From contig FLTS01000001.1 of the NCBI GenBank assembly GCA_900078405.1, forward strand, positions 2,194,626 to 2,258,625: 64,000 nt of DNA. The letters are read 5' to 3'. This DNA comes from an uncultured Stenotrophomonas sp. (GTDB taxonomy: Bacteria; Pseudomonadota; Gammaproteobacteria; Xanthomonadales; Xanthomonadaceae). The position numbers and the translations under genes are program-made. The notes under the pieces are model-generated. The model was not told where the DNA came from, made no database searches, and saw only the letters and a list, made by a program, of their open reading frames with translations. Numbering within the stretch: position 1 is the first letter of the stretch; each line of letters opens with the position of its first letter. Below, in pieces: positions 46,871 to 56,107 of the stretch.

Positions 46871-47356
46871 ATGAAGCACCTCATCCTGTCCCTGCTGCTT
46901 GCAGCCACCGCCAGCGCCACTGCCGCCGAACATGCACTGAAGCAGCCACGCCCGGGCCTGCTCACTGGCGGCCAACCCAGCGCCCAGCAACTGCATGATG
47001 CGGCCAGGGCCGGCGTCACCACGGTGATCGACCTGCGCACGCCGCAGGAAGAACGTGGCTACGACGAACAGGCCGCCGCCGAGAAGCTGGGCCTGCGCTA
47101 CGTGCGCCTGCCCATCGGCGGTGCCGGCGACATCAACGAGGCCAACGCGCGCACGCTGGACCGCCTGCTCAAACAGGACGCCGGCACGACCCTGCTGCAT
47201 TGCGCCTCGGGCAACCGCGTCGGCGCGCTGCTGGCGCTGGCGCATGCACGCGTGGACGGCACTGCGGCCGAGGAGGCGCTGCAATTTGGCCGCGATGCGG
47301 GGTTGGGTTCGCTGGAGCCGGTGGTGCGGCTGAAGCTGGGAGTGGGTGAAGAGTGA
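46871..47356 (+). CDS. Exported DUF442 (BLH-type) phosphatase-like protein
   Basis: A 161-aa protein with a signal peptide (ending ATAAE) and a beta-lactamase-hydrolase-like phosphatase domain. The block LLTGGQPSAQQLHDAARAG opens the domain, VIDLRTPQEE follows, and the Cys loop is HCASGNRVG, with four residues between Cys and Arg as is usual in this family. It begins 22 bases after dnaG with an own GGAGG site and is likely co-transcribed. The substrate is unknown. Confidence 0.88.
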   Translation: MKHLILSLLLAATASATAAEHALKQPRPGLLTGGQPSAQQLHDAARAGVTTVIDLRTPQEERGYDEQAAAEKLGLRYVRLPIGGAGDINEANARTLDRLLKQDAGTTLLHCASGNRVGALLALAHARVDGTAAEEALQFGRDAGLGSLEPVVRLKLGVGEE

Positions 47357-47379
47357 GAAAAGGCAAAAGCAGGATCCAT

Positions 47380-47458
47380 CATTCCCGCGCAGGCGGGAGT
47401 CGCTCCTGCCGTTGCCTCAAGAGCGTGAACAAAAGCGATTCCCGCCTGCGCGGGAATG
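47380..47458. repeat. Inverted pair of CATTCCCGCGCAGGCGGGA repeats
   Basis: A 25-bp arm (CATTCCCGCGCAGGCGGGAG onwards) and its near-perfect complement (47434-47458) with a 29-base spacer. This is a different REP family from the GTAG type, similar to the CCCGC-CAGGCGGGAA repeats of many gammaproteobacteria. Confidence 0.85.
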
Positions 47459-47511
47459 ACGGCCGTTGATTTTTCTCACTCATCACTCCTCTTCACCCAC
47501 TCCTGACTCCA

Positions 47512-48471
47512 ATGCGCCGCCTGCTGCCCGACAACTTCACCCTCGCCCTGCTCGGCACCGTGCTGCTGGCCACGCTGCTGCCGATGACCGGCACCGCCGC
47601 ACATGGACTGGACCGCTTCACCGATTTCGCCATCGCCGCGCTGTTCTTCCTGCACGGCGCACGGCTGCCGCGCGAGGCGGTCGTCGCCGGCCTGCTGCAC
47701 TGGCGCCTGCACCTGCTGATCCTGGCCTGCACCTTCGTGCTGTTTCCGCTGCTGGGGCTGGCGTTCAAACCGCTGGATGGCCGCGTGCTCACCCCGGAGC
47801 TCTACCTCGGCGTGCTGTTCCTGTGTGCACTGCCGTCCACGGTGCAGTCGTCCATCGCCTTCACCTCGATGGCCGGCGGCAACGTGCCGGCGGCGGTATG
47901 CGCCGCGTCGCTGTCGAGCCTCCTCGGGGTGTTCCTGACCCCGCTGCTGATGGGCGTGCTGGCCGGCGCGCAGGGCGGCATGGCCGACCCGCTGCACGCG
48001 GTAGGCGCGATCATGCTGCAGCTGCTGGTGCCATTCGTCGCCGGCCACCTGCTGCGGCCGTGGCTGGCGCGCCGGGTGGAGCGGCAGCGCGCGTTGCTGC
48101 GCTACACCGACCAGGGCACGGTACTGCTGGTGGTCTACGGCGCCTTCGGCGAATCGGTCAGCGAAGGCCTGTGGCGCGACACGCCCATCGGCGCGCTGCT
48201 GGCCGTCGCGCTGGTATCGGCGGTGCTGCTGGCCATCGCCATGCCCGGCATCACCTGGCTGGCGCGGCGGCTGGGCTTCACCCGCCAGGACGAGATCCCC
48301 ATCGTGTTCTGCGGCTCCAAGAAGAGCCTGGCCACCGGCGTGCCGATCGCCAAGGTGCTGTTCGCCGGCGGCAGCCTCGGCGCGATCGTGCTGCCGATCA
48401 TGGTCTACCACCAGCTGCAGCTGGTGGTGTGCGCAATGGTGGCGCGGCGCTACGCGCGCAAGGCGCCGTAG
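47512..48471 (+). CDS. Bile acid:sodium symporter family protein (YfeH-like)
   Basis: A 319-aa inner-membrane protein with about ten helices of the BASS/ASBT fold. Typical blocks are FFLHGARLPREAV, ALPSTVQSSIAFTSMAGGNVPAA (the crossing helix region) and FCGSKKSLATGVPIA. The family exports or imports organic anions with sodium; the true substrate of YfeH-type members is not known. The ATG at 47512 starts MRRLLPDNFTLALLG. The TAG stop is inside the GTAG REP at 48468. Confidence 0.92.
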   Translation: MRRLLPDNFTLALLGTVLLATLLPMTGTAAHGLDRFTDFAIAALFFLHGARLPREAVVAGLLHWRLHLLILACTFVLFPLLGLAFKPLDGRVLTPELYLGVLFLCALPSTVQSSIAFTSMAGGNVPAAVCAASLSSLLGVFLTPLLMGVLAGAQGGMADPLHAVGAIMLQLLVPFVAGHLLRPWLARRVERQRALLRYTDQGTVLLVVYGAFGESVSEGLWRDTPIGALLAVALVSAVLLAIAMPGITWLARRLGFTRQDEIPIVFCGSKKSLATGVPIAKVLFAGGSLGAIVLPIMVYHQLQLVVCAMVARRYARKAP

Positions 48472-48556
48472 ATGCGGGGCTTGCCCCGCATGAAGCTCTC
48501 CCGGTAACGCCCCGGGCGGGGCCGCGATGGTTTCGCCGGTAATGCGCCATCGCGGC
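48468..48556. repeat. GTAG REP plus second hairpin
   Basis: GTAGATGCGGGGCTTGCCCC hairpin with CTCCCGGTAACG after it, then GCCGCGATGG (48521) and CCATCGCGGC (48547) with a loop that again contains CGCCGGTAA. The first three bases hold the stop codon of the symporter gene. Confidence 0.8.
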
Positions 48557-48586
48557 CAAGGCCGCTTCCACTCAGCAGCCTTGCGC

Positions 48587-49276
48587 TCAGCGCTGCCCGA
48601 ACAATTGCCTGCGCTCCTCCTCGCTCAGCGGCTTGCCCGCGTCCGGGTTGACCGTCGGGCCCAGCGCGTAGGCGCGCTGCGTGGCCGGGCGCTCGGCGAT
48701 GCTCCGGTGCCAGCGGTGCAGGTGCGGGAAAGCGTCGAAATCGGCCGGCAGTTTGCTGTAGGCGCCGATCCACGGGTAGCTGGCCATGTCGGCGATGCCG
48801 TAATCGTCGCCGGCCAGGTACGCCGATTCGGACAGGCGCTTGTCCATCACCCGGTGCAGGCGCCGCACCTCGCTGTCGTAGCGCTCGATGGCGTAGGGGA
48901 TGCGCTCGGGCGCGTACACGTTGAAGTGGCCCATCTGCCCGCTCATCGGGCCGAGGCCACCCATCTGCCAGAACAGCCATTCCAGCGTGGCGGCGCGGCC
49001 GCGCGGGTCGGCGGGAATGAAGCGGCCGGTCTTCTCGGCCAGGTACAGCAGGATCGCGCCGGACTCGAACACGCTCAGCGGCGCGCCGCCGTCGACCGGG
49101 GCGTGGTCGACGATAGCCGGCATCTTGTTGTTGGGCGAGATGGCCAGGAAGTCCGGCTGGAACTGGTCGCCCTTGCCGATGTTGACCGGCAGCAGCCGGT
49201 AGTCCAGCCCCGCCTCTTCGAGGAACAGGGTGACCTTGTGGCCGTTGGGGGTGGGCCAATAATGCAGGTCGATCAT
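48587..49276 (-). CDS. Glutathione S-transferase (YfcG-like)
   Basis: A 229-aa cytoplasmic protein with an N-terminal thioredoxin-like domain ([21 protein letters not shown], cis-Pro in [19 protein letters not shown]) and a C-terminal helical domain (about 90-205). The TPNGHKV stretch is the YfcG/YghU type, in which disulfide reductase activity is known for E. coli members. The ATG at 49276 follows GGAGG. The gap to the divergent yqhA gene is 112 bases. Confidence 0.93.
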   Translation of the reverse strand: MIDLHYWPTPNGHKVTLFLEEAGLDYRLLPVNIGKGDQFQPDFLAISPNNKMPAIVDHAPVDGGAPLSVFESGAILLYLAEKTGRFIPADPRGRAATLEWLFWQMGGLGPMSGQMGHFNVYAPERIPYAIERYDSEVRRLHRVMDKRLSESAYLAGDDYGIADMASYPWIGAYSKLPADFDAFPHLHRWHRSIAERPATQRAYALGPTVNPDAGKPLSEEERRQLFGQR

Positions 49277-49388
49277 GAATGCGCCTCCGTGGGAGAACCG
49301 TCGTCGGGACCGCTACGGTAACGCTTGGCAGGTCAACGGGTGGCCGTTAATCTGCCGCACCTCCGCAACGCAGCGATCCGCCGCGCCC

Positions 49389-49970
49389 ATGTCCGACCAC
49401 AAGCCCCTGAGCCCGCTCCCATCCCTGATCTTCGCCTCGCGCTGGTTGCAGTTGCCGCTGTATCTGGGCCTGATCCTTGCCCAGGGCGTCTACGTCTACC
49501 TGTTCGGGCACGAGTTGTGGCACCTGATCACGCATGCGGCCAGTTGGTCCGAGCAGCAGATCATGCTGATCGTGCTCGGCCTGATCGACGTGGTGATGAT
49601 CTCCAACCTGCTGGTGATGGTCATCGTCGGCGGCTACGAGACCTTCGTCTCGCGGCTGGGCCTGCAGGGCCACCCGGACCAGCCGGAGTGGCTCAGCCAC
49701 GTCAACGCCTCGGTGCTGAAGGTGAAGCTGGCGATGGCGATCATCGGCATCTCCTCGATCCACCTGCTCAAGACCTTCATCGAGGCCGGCCAGCTGGGCC
49801 TGCCGCTGTGCGCCCCGGAACTGGCCGCCGGCACGGCCTGCACCAAGTTCACCTCCACCGGGGTGATGTGGCAGACCCTGATCCACTGCGTTTTCATCCT
49901 GTCGGCGATCGGCATTGCCTGGACCGACAAGCTGATGTCGAACGGACACGCCAAGCCCGGCAGCCACTGA
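49389..49970 (+). CDS. yqhA: YqhA/UPF0114 membrane protein
   Basis: A 193-aa membrane protein of the TIGR00645 family with four helices. Family blocks are [44 protein letters not shown] and [21 protein letters not shown]. Its function is not known. The ATG at 49389 gives the normal N-terminus. The 208 bases to the next gene hold no clear signal other than an AAGGGGAAG ribosome site. Confidence 0.93.
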   Translation: MSDHKPLSPLPSLIFASRWLQLPLYLGLILAQGVYVYLFGHELWHLITHAASWSEQQIMLIVLGLIDVVMISNLLVMVIVGGYETFVSRLGLQGHPDQPEWLSHVNASVLKVKLAMAIIGISSIHLLKTFIEAGQLGLPLCAPELAAGTACTKFTSTGVMWQTLIHCVFILSAIGIAWTDKLMSNGHAKPGSH

Positions 49971-50178
49971 GGGCCACCTCGGCCCCCGGCGATGGCCGCC
50001 ACAGCGTGACGACCATCGCCTTTTGCGCCTACCATGCCTCCCGCCTCGTGCAGCCGGGGGCTGCAATGCTAGATTCGGCCTTCGCACCGGAGCCGGCGCG
50101 GCGTCGGGAAACGCCGCGCGCACCTGCAACGCTCCAGGCGACCATACCTTCGCGTTAGTCGATTCAAGGGGAAGATTG

Positions 50179-51165
50179 ATGTCGTACGTCACGTTCCACG
50201 GAAAAGCGCGCCTGCTCGCGCCCACCCTGCTGGCCATCGCCCTGGCCGCCTGTTCGGGCCAGGACGCCCCCGCCCCGGCCGACGACGCCGCACCTGCCAA
50301 ATCCCCGGCCGCCGCGCCCGCCGAACCGGCCGTGGCGGCCAAGGTGCAGTCGATGGGTACCGACCAGCTGCGTGATTCGGCCAGCACCGCGCTGCGCGAG
50401 AACCGCATGTACGCGCCGGCCGGCGACAACGCGATGGAGTACTACCTGGCGCTGCGCGACAAGCTGCCCGACGACGCCGCGGTGAAAAGCGCGCTGACCG
50501 ACCTGCAGCCCTACACCCTGATCGCCGCCGAGCAGAGCCTGACCCGCGAGGACTTCGACGAGGCGCAGCGGCTGGTGGCCCTGATCGAGAAGGTGGACCC
50601 CTCCGCCCCGGCGCTGCCGCGGCTGAAGCAGGGCATCACCAACGGCATGCAGGTGGCCTCGCGCCGCACCCAGGACGAAGCCGAGAGGGCCAAACACGAC
50701 GCCGAGAACCGCGCCAAGCAGCAGGTCGAGCAGCAGCGCCTGGCCCAGCAGCAGGCCGCCGAAGCCACCGCCGCCCGTGAACTGGCCGAACGCCAGGAAG
50801 CCGCGCGCCGGGAAAGCGAGCGCCAGGAGGCCGAGCGCCAGGCTGCGGCCAAGCGCGAAGCCGACGCCCGCGCCGCGCAGCAGGCCGCCGCATCGAAGCC
50901 GGCCGCCGCGCCGACGCTGCGCGCGGTCAGCACGCCGGCCCCGCGCTACCCGGCCGATGCGCTGCGCTCGGGTACGTCCGGCGAGGTGCTGGTCGAGATC
51001 ACCGTCGGCACCGACGGCTCGGTCACCGATGCCCGCATCCTGCGCGCCAGCCCGCCGCGCGTGTTCGACCGCGAGGCGCTCAACGCGGTCAAGCGCTGGC
51101 GCTTCGAGCCGATCAGCAGCCCGACCACCACCCGCCGCACGCTGGCGTTCCAGCCGAACAGCTGA
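50179..51165 (+). CDS. TonB C-terminal-domain lipoprotein
   Basis: A 328-aa protein whose last 80 residues are a TonB C-terminal domain (PAPRYPADALRSGTSGEVLVEI, then ALNAVKRWRFEP). The N-terminus is not the usual membrane anchor but a lipoprotein signal, IALAAC with Cys25 followed by Ser. The middle holds a helical region (about 55-150), then a long charged coiled coil of Glu/Arg/Gln/Ala (about 155-245). Such a protein might be sorted to the outer membrane, where ordinary ExbB contact would not be possible. Alternatively the segment is an uncleaved anchor. The ATG at 50179 has AAGGGGAAG upstream. A strong terminator follows. Confidence 0.88.
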   Translation: MSYVTFHGKARLLAPTLLAIALAACSGQDAPAPADDAAPAKSPAAAPAEPAVAAKVQSMGTDQLRDSASTALRENRMYAPAGDNAMEYYLALRDKLPDDAAVKSALTDLQPYTLIAAEQSLTREDFDEAQRLVALIEKVDPSAPALPRLKQGITNGMQVASRRTQDEAERAKHDAENRAKQQVEQQRLAQQQAAEATAARELAERQEAARRESERQEAERQAAAKREADARAAQQAAASKPAAAPTLRAVSTPAPRYPADALRSGTSGEVLVEITVGTDGSVTDARILRASPPRVFDREALNAVKRWRFEPISSPTTTRRTLAFQPNS

Positions 51166-51190
51166 CCGGCAACCCGCGCCGCGGAAACAG

Positions 51191-51226
51191 GAAAGGCCCG
51201 GAGCGATCCGGGCCTTTCGTTTTTTC
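51191..51226 (+). terminator. Rho-independent terminator after the TonB-domain gene
   Basis: GAAAGGCCCGG, AGCGAT loop, CCGGGCCTTTC, then GTTTTTT: an 11-bp perfect stem with T tract, 26 bases after the stop codon. Confidence 0.95.
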
Positions 51227-51263
51227 TCTCGTGGAGGCGGGGGCTGTGTCACCGGAGAGCCCC

Positions 51264-51380
51264 GTGCCGGGCAAGCCCGGCACCTGCGACACGCTCAAGC
51301 GGGTCGGCGTCCCATGTGGAACGGGGCTTGCCCCGCATCGGAGCGCTGCCGGGAGAGCCACTCCCGTGCAGGGCATGCCC
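51264..51380. repeat. Degenerate REP hairpins
   Basis: GTGCCGGGCAAGCCCGGCAC (51264-51283) and ACGGGGCTTGCCCCGCAT (51321 onward) are REP arms like those at 43951, in a scrambled order, with CCGGGAGAGCC as spacer. They fill the gap to the divergent-end natB gene. Confidence 0.65.
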
Positions 51381-51401
51381 CCGCTCCACGCAACGCCGCG
51401 A

Positions 51402-52591
51402 TCAACCCGAGATCGCCAGCTTCTCCTGCTTGTAGCGCCATACCGCCAGCGCCCACAGCAGCGCGGCCAGGACCAGCGAACTGAGCAGGTACAACCCCCA
51501 CTGTTCGGCCGAGGCAGCTTCGCCGCGGGTGATCTTCTGGATCATCTGGTTCTGCGACAGGAACGGCACCGCGTACTGCCATAGCGCCGTGTCCTTCAGC
51601 GGGTAGGCCATCAGCCCGTAGGCCGGCAGCATCGGCAGCATCATCAGCCACATCATGTGGCTCTGCGCTTCCTTCATGCTCTTGGCCCCGGCCGCCAGCG
51701 CGGTGATCAGCGCGGTGCCGATCAGCACCAGCGGCAGCAGGGTCAACAGCAACTTGCCCATCGCCGCGAAGCTGACGTCCATCGACGCCGCGCTGCCGCC
51801 GGCAACACTGGCGCTGAGCTTGAAGCTGAGCAGAATCAACAGCATCGAGACCATGCCCAGCAGCGCGGCGGCCAGCATCTTGCCGCCCACCAGTGCCGCC
51901 CGCGATACCGGGGTGGCCAGCAGCGGTTCCAGCGACTGCCGTTCGCGCTCGCCGGCGGTGGTGTCCATCGCCAGATGGGCGCCGCCGATGAAGGCGAAGA
52001 TGGTCAGGATCATCGGCAATATCACCGACATGAAGCCGCTGCTCTTGGCTTCCGGCGTGGCCATGTCACGGGTGCCCACGTTCAGCGGCGTGGCCACCGC
52101 CGGGTTGATGCCGCGCACCAGCAGGCGCATCGCGCCGACGCCGCTGCCATAGCCCTCCAGCACCTTGCTCACCCGCGCCACCACCACGTCGCTGTTGCGG
52201 CGGGTGGTGTCGGTGATGATGTCGACCTTGGCCGGCTTGCCCACGCGCCAGTCATCGGCGAAGTCTTCGTTGATGGCCAGCGCCACGTCCTCCTTCTGGG
52301 CGCGGATGCGGGCTTCGATGTCGGCCGGTGCGGGGTGGGTGTCGATGCCGTAGCTGGCAAGATACTTGAGCAGGTTGGGCGCGCGTTCGATGCCCAGCAC
52401 CGGTACGTCGATGTTCTTTTCAAGCTGGGTTTCCACCCGCATCTGGCTGAGTTTGCCGATGCCCCAGAAGATCAACGGATACAGCAGCGGCGCAACCAGC
52501 AGGCTGAGCAGGAAGGTGCGGCGGTCGCGGAAGAAGTCGCGCCATTCCTTGCGCATCACCGTGAATATGCTGCCGAAGAACGAAGTCCTGT

Positions 52592-52595
<4 letters not shown>
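51402..52595 (-). CDS. ABC-2 type exporter permease (NatB-like)
   Basis: A 397-aa inner-membrane permease. One N-terminal helix (FLLSLLVAPLLYPLIFWG) is followed by a large exported domain (about residues 50-175) and five or six C-terminal helices, with the family block TTAGERERQSLEPLLATPVSR between them. This is the layout of NatB, the sodium exporter permease of Bacillus; the substrate here is unknown. The start overlaps the natA stop codon by four bases. It is the last gene of a run that begins with the hydrolase gene at 54920. Confidence 0.9.
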
Positions 52596-53347
<752 letters not shown>

Positions 53348-53372
53348 TGCAAGGTTCCTGTTGGCTGTGTGC

Positions 53373-54920
53373 TTACGGCTCGGCGCCGTTGAAGCTGGTG
53401 AACGGGGCGACGTAGTCGAGCTTTTCCAGGCAGCTGCCGTCGAGCGCCTTGGCGTCGTTGTTTTCCATGAACTGGGCGAACAGCCTGCGCATGCAACCGG
53501 CGCCCAACACCGAGTGGCCCTGCCCGCGCAGCACGAACAGGCGGCCGTTCGGCAGCGTCTTGACCACTTCCTCGCCGTAGCGCGGCGGCGTGACCGGGTC
53601 GAACTCGCCTTCCAGTACCAGCGCCGGCACGTCGCTGGACAGCGCCTCGTGGAAGTCGGCCGGCACCTGCCCCTTCGGCCACACCTCGCACATCGCCGCC
53701 AGGCCCTCGGACATGCGATTGCCGAGCACGGTGCCGGCATCCTCGCTGCGCGCGACCATGCCGTCGCCGTCTTCGCTGCACACCACCGACAACTGCATGC
53801 CCATCGCCATCGCGTCCTTCATTCCCTCGGCCACCATCTGCACCAGCGCCATCAGGTTCTCGTAGCGGCCGGCGTTGGCCTCGTGGATCAGCTTGGGCAG
53901 CAGCGCGCTGGCCAGCGGCATGTAGGCGTACATGCGCACCAGCCCGGCCACCGATTCGGCGCGCAACGTACCCTGCTTCGGCTCGCCACTGCTGGCGTCG
54001 CGGTAGTTCACCTGCACCGGTTGCGCGCGCAGCCTGGCCAGCAGTACATCGAGCTCGGCGCGCGGATCACCCAGCTTGTCCTTGCACACCGGGTCCTTGC
54101 TGCACAGGGCGAACTGCAGCGCCAGTGCATCGTCGAGGTTGCGCGCGAAGATGTTGCCCAGTTGCAGCGTGTTGGGCACCACCGAATCGAGCACGATGCT
54201 GCGCGTGCTGGCCGGGTAGCGCATGGCGTACTGCTGGGCGACGCGGGTGCCGTAGCTGACGCCGACCAGGTTGATCTGCGCCGCGCCGATGGCCTTGCGC
54301 ACGTCGTCGAGATCGGCGATGGCGTCGGTGGTGGTGTAGTGGCGCAGGTCGGCCTTTTCCGACAGCGTTTCCACGCATTGCGCCGCCTGTGCCTGCATGG
54401 CCTGCGGCGAGGCATCGAAGTCGTCCCCCTCGCCTTCAGGCGGCTCGCACGCCAGCAGGTTTGACTTTCCGGTGCCGCGCTGGTCGACGAGGATGACGCT
54501 GCGCCGCTTGCGCACTTCCTTGAACACCGGGTCCAGCTGCGGGTAGCTCGCCACCGCTGCCTGTCCGGGGCCACCGGCAAGGAAGAACACCGGGTCGGGC
54601 AGCGTCTCGCCGCCGTCGCCGGGCTGCAGCCAGGCGATGTTGAGCACGATCCTGCGCCCGGCCGGGTTGGCGCGGTCCTCGGGCACCTCGAAGGTCGCGC
54701 ATTGCGCTTCCAGGCTGGTGCGGCTCATCGGCGAGCCGAGGCTGCATGGGGTGAAGGCGATGCTGCCCAGCTTCACCGGTTCGACCGGCGCCACCGGCGC
54801 GACGTCGGCCTTGCCGGCCGCGGCGTCGGGTGCATCGGGTTCGTGCTGCATGGCGCGGTAGCCGAACACGCCGGCTATCACGGCCACGGCCAGGATGGTG
54901 CGGGTCTTGCGGGACATCAT
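53373..54920 (-). CDS. Exported alpha/beta hydrolase (TAP-like C-terminal domain)
   Basis: A 515-aa hydrolase of the tripeptidyl-aminopeptidase / proline iminopeptidase group. An N-terminal hydrophobic segment (about residues 7-22) is a signal or anchor. The oxyanion block FLAGGPGQAAV, then VDQRGTGKSN, and the nucleophile elbow GVSYGTR mark the fold. The acid and His are in EGEFDPVTPP and GQGHSVLGAGC in the C-terminal TAP-like region. Such enzymes cut amino acids or short peptides from peptide ends. Two ATGs (54920 and 54917) are equally good after GAGGGG. Likely co-transcribed with natAB. Confidence 0.9.
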   Translation of the reverse strand: MMSRKTRTILAVAVIAGVFGYRAMQHEPDAPDAAAGKADVAPVAPVEPVKLGSIAFTPCSLGSPMSRTSLEAQCATFEVPEDRANPAGRRIVLNIAWLQPGDGGETLPDPVFFLAGGPGQAAVASYPQLDPVFKEVRKRRSVILVDQRGTGKSNLLACEPPEGEGDDFDASPQAMQAQAAQCVETLSEKADLRHYTTTDAIADLDDVRKAIGAAQINLVGVSYGTRVAQQYAMRYPASTRSIVLDSVVPNTLQLGNIFARNLDDALALQFALCSKDPVCKDKLGDPRAELDVLLARLRAQPVQVNYRDASSGEPKQGTLRAESVAGLVRMYAYMPLASALLPKLIHEANAGRYENLMALVQMVAEGMKDAMAMGMQLSVVCSEDGDGMVARSEDAGTVLGNRMSEGLAAMCEVWPKGQVPADFHEALSSDVPALVLEGEFDPVTPPRYGEEVVKTLPNGRLFVLRGQGHSVLGAGCMRRLFAQFMENNDAKALDGSCLEKLDYVAPFTSFNGAEP

Positions 54921-54986
54921 CGGAACGGCCCCTCTGGTTGGGTGGAACGGATTCGGTGCTGCCCATGCAGGACGCGGCAGGCACCG

Positions 54987-55184
54987 TCATGTGACATCGG
55001 GAAGGAAAATGTCCTCGATGCGCGCCTCGAACAGCCGCGCGATGCGGAAGGCCAACGGCAGCGACGGGTCGTACTTGCCGGTCTCCAGCGCGTTCACCGT
55101 CTGCCGCGAGACCTCCAGCCGCTCGGCCAGTTCGCCCTGCGACCACCCGCGGGCGTCGCGCAGCTCGCGCAGGCGGTTGTTCAC
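54987..55184 (-). CDS. Small XRE-family transcriptional regulator
   Basis: A 65-aa protein that is just one helix-turn-helix of the Cro/CI type: LRELRDARGWSQGELAERL, then VSRQTVNALETGKYDPSLPLAFRIAR. It starts with GTG at 55184, which overlaps the stop codon of the membrane protein gene (GTGA). In many bacteria such small regulators control a nearby membrane protein operon, often including themselves. Two operator-like palindromes lie upstream of the first gene of this operon (55959 and 56002). Confidence 0.92.
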   Translation of the reverse strand: MNNRLRELRDARGWSQGELAERLEVSRQTVNALETGKYDPSLPLAFRIARLFEARIEDIFLPDVT

Positions 55185-55777
55185 AGGTAGCGCCGGGTCA
55201 GGACCATCTTGGCGATGCCGTAGGTCAGGCACAGCAGCGGGAACACCCAGATCATCACCGAGGCGGCATCGAAGTCCAGCACCTCCGCCTTCTCCAGCAG
55301 GCCGCCGGCGAAATACAGCAGTGCCACCAGCAGGCTGGCGATGCCGATGGACTCGGTTTCGATGCGCCGCTGCAACTCGTCCACCTCGCGCAGGTAGCGC
55401 AGCGCGGCGCGCATCAACAGCGCGATGGCCAGTGCCGGAGTCACCGCCACCAGCGCACGCAGCGGTACCGATTCGATGCCGTGCCTGATCAGGCTGATGG
55501 AGGCGAACAGCACCAGTGCGTAGCCGATCATGATCGGCCACAACGCGCGCCGGTAGCGGCGCCCGGCCGGCTGTGCGTACATCTCGTCGCAGTGCTCGCG
55601 CCACCAGCGCGGCATCAACGACATCAGCAGCGCGCCCAGCAGGTAGCCGGCGCCAATCCCCAGCCAGGCATGCACGGCGCCGCGCGGCCAGTGCAGCAGC
55701 CAATGGCCGGCAGCGGCCAGCAGCAGCGCGCCCAGCGCGATGGCGGCGAAGATCCAGGCGAAACGGCGCAGGGTCAT
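55181..55777 (-). CDS. Membrane protein of unknown function, partner of HTH regulator
   Basis: A 198-aa protein with five or six membrane helices and a charged cytosolic loop around ALRYLREVDELQRRIETES (about residues 118-136). The latter stretch is shared by small membrane proteins often found next to short XRE regulators. Its start at 55777 overlaps the upstream small membrane gene (ATGA), and its stop overlaps the regulator start. Function unknown. Confidence 0.85.
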   Translation of the reverse strand: MTLRRFAWIFAAIALGALLLAAAGHWLLHWPRGAVHAWLGIGAGYLLGALLMSLMPRWWREHCDEMYAQPAGRRYRRALWPIMIGYALVLFASISLIRHGIESVPLRALVAVTPALAIALLMRAALRYLREVDELQRRIETESIGIASLLVALLYFAGGLLEKAEVLDFDAASVMIWVFPLLCLTYGIAKMVLTRRYL

Positions 55778-55944
55778 GGACGGCTGCTCCGCCGCGCCCG
55801 GGCGAGGAAGACGATGCCCAGCCCGAGGAAGGCCATGCCCACGCCCGTGAACGCGGCTTGGCCGGCGACGGCGACCCCAAGGAAAGCCGCGCCGACACCC
55901 AGCCAGACGCCGCCGATGTTCTTTCGATTCCGTGTCCTGCACAT
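55774..55944 (-). CDS. Very small membrane protein, first gene of HTH operon
   Basis: A 56-aa protein: basic N-terminus (MCRTRNRKN), then two short hydrophobic stretches rich in Gly, Ala and Val (about residues 11-27 and 31-47), then a basic tail. The ATG at 55944 has AGGGG seven bases upstream. The stop overlaps the next start (ATGA), so the three genes are translated as a coupled set. The sequence has no known family. Confidence 0.75.
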   Translation of the reverse strand: MCRTRNRKNIGGVWLGVGAAFLGVAVAGQAAFTGVGMAFLGLGIVFLARARRSSRP

Positions 55945-55958
55945 GGCATCACCCCTGC

Positions 55959-55978
55959 CTGTCAAGGAAACTTTACAG
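55959..55978. promoter_or_regulatory. Operator-like palindrome, proximal copy
   Basis: CTGTCAAG-GAAA-CTTTACAG: an inverted repeat with one mismatch per arm, just upstream of the ribosome site of the operon at 55944. The arms are identical to those of the copy at 56002 and only the central four bases differ. Likely target of the small XRE regulator. Confidence 0.7.
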
Positions 55979-56001
55979 CAGGATGCGCAAGTCGAAGAGG
56001 G

Positions 56002-56021
56002 CTGTCAAGTATGCTTTACAG
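56002..56021. promoter_or_regulatory. Operator-like palindrome, distal copy
   Basis: CTGTCAAG-TATG-CTTTACAG, 43 bases (about four helical turns) from the proximal copy. On the minus strand its arm includes TTGACA, so it may overlap the -35 element of the operon promoter. Confidence 0.7.
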
Positions 56022-56031
56022 AGCATGCCCC

Positions 56032-56095
56032 GTAGGTCGGGGCTACACCCCCGACGGCACCGCGCAAGGGCGTCGGGGACGCAGCCCCGACTTAC
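56032..56095. repeat. GTAGGTCGGGGCTAC palindrome pair
   Basis: GTAGGTCGGGGCTACACCCC and, inverted, GTCGGGGACGCAGCCCCGAC. Same family as 17953. It separates the HTH operon from the diguanylate cyclase gene. Confidence 0.75.
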
Positions 56096-56107
56096 GACAC
56101 GCCGGCT

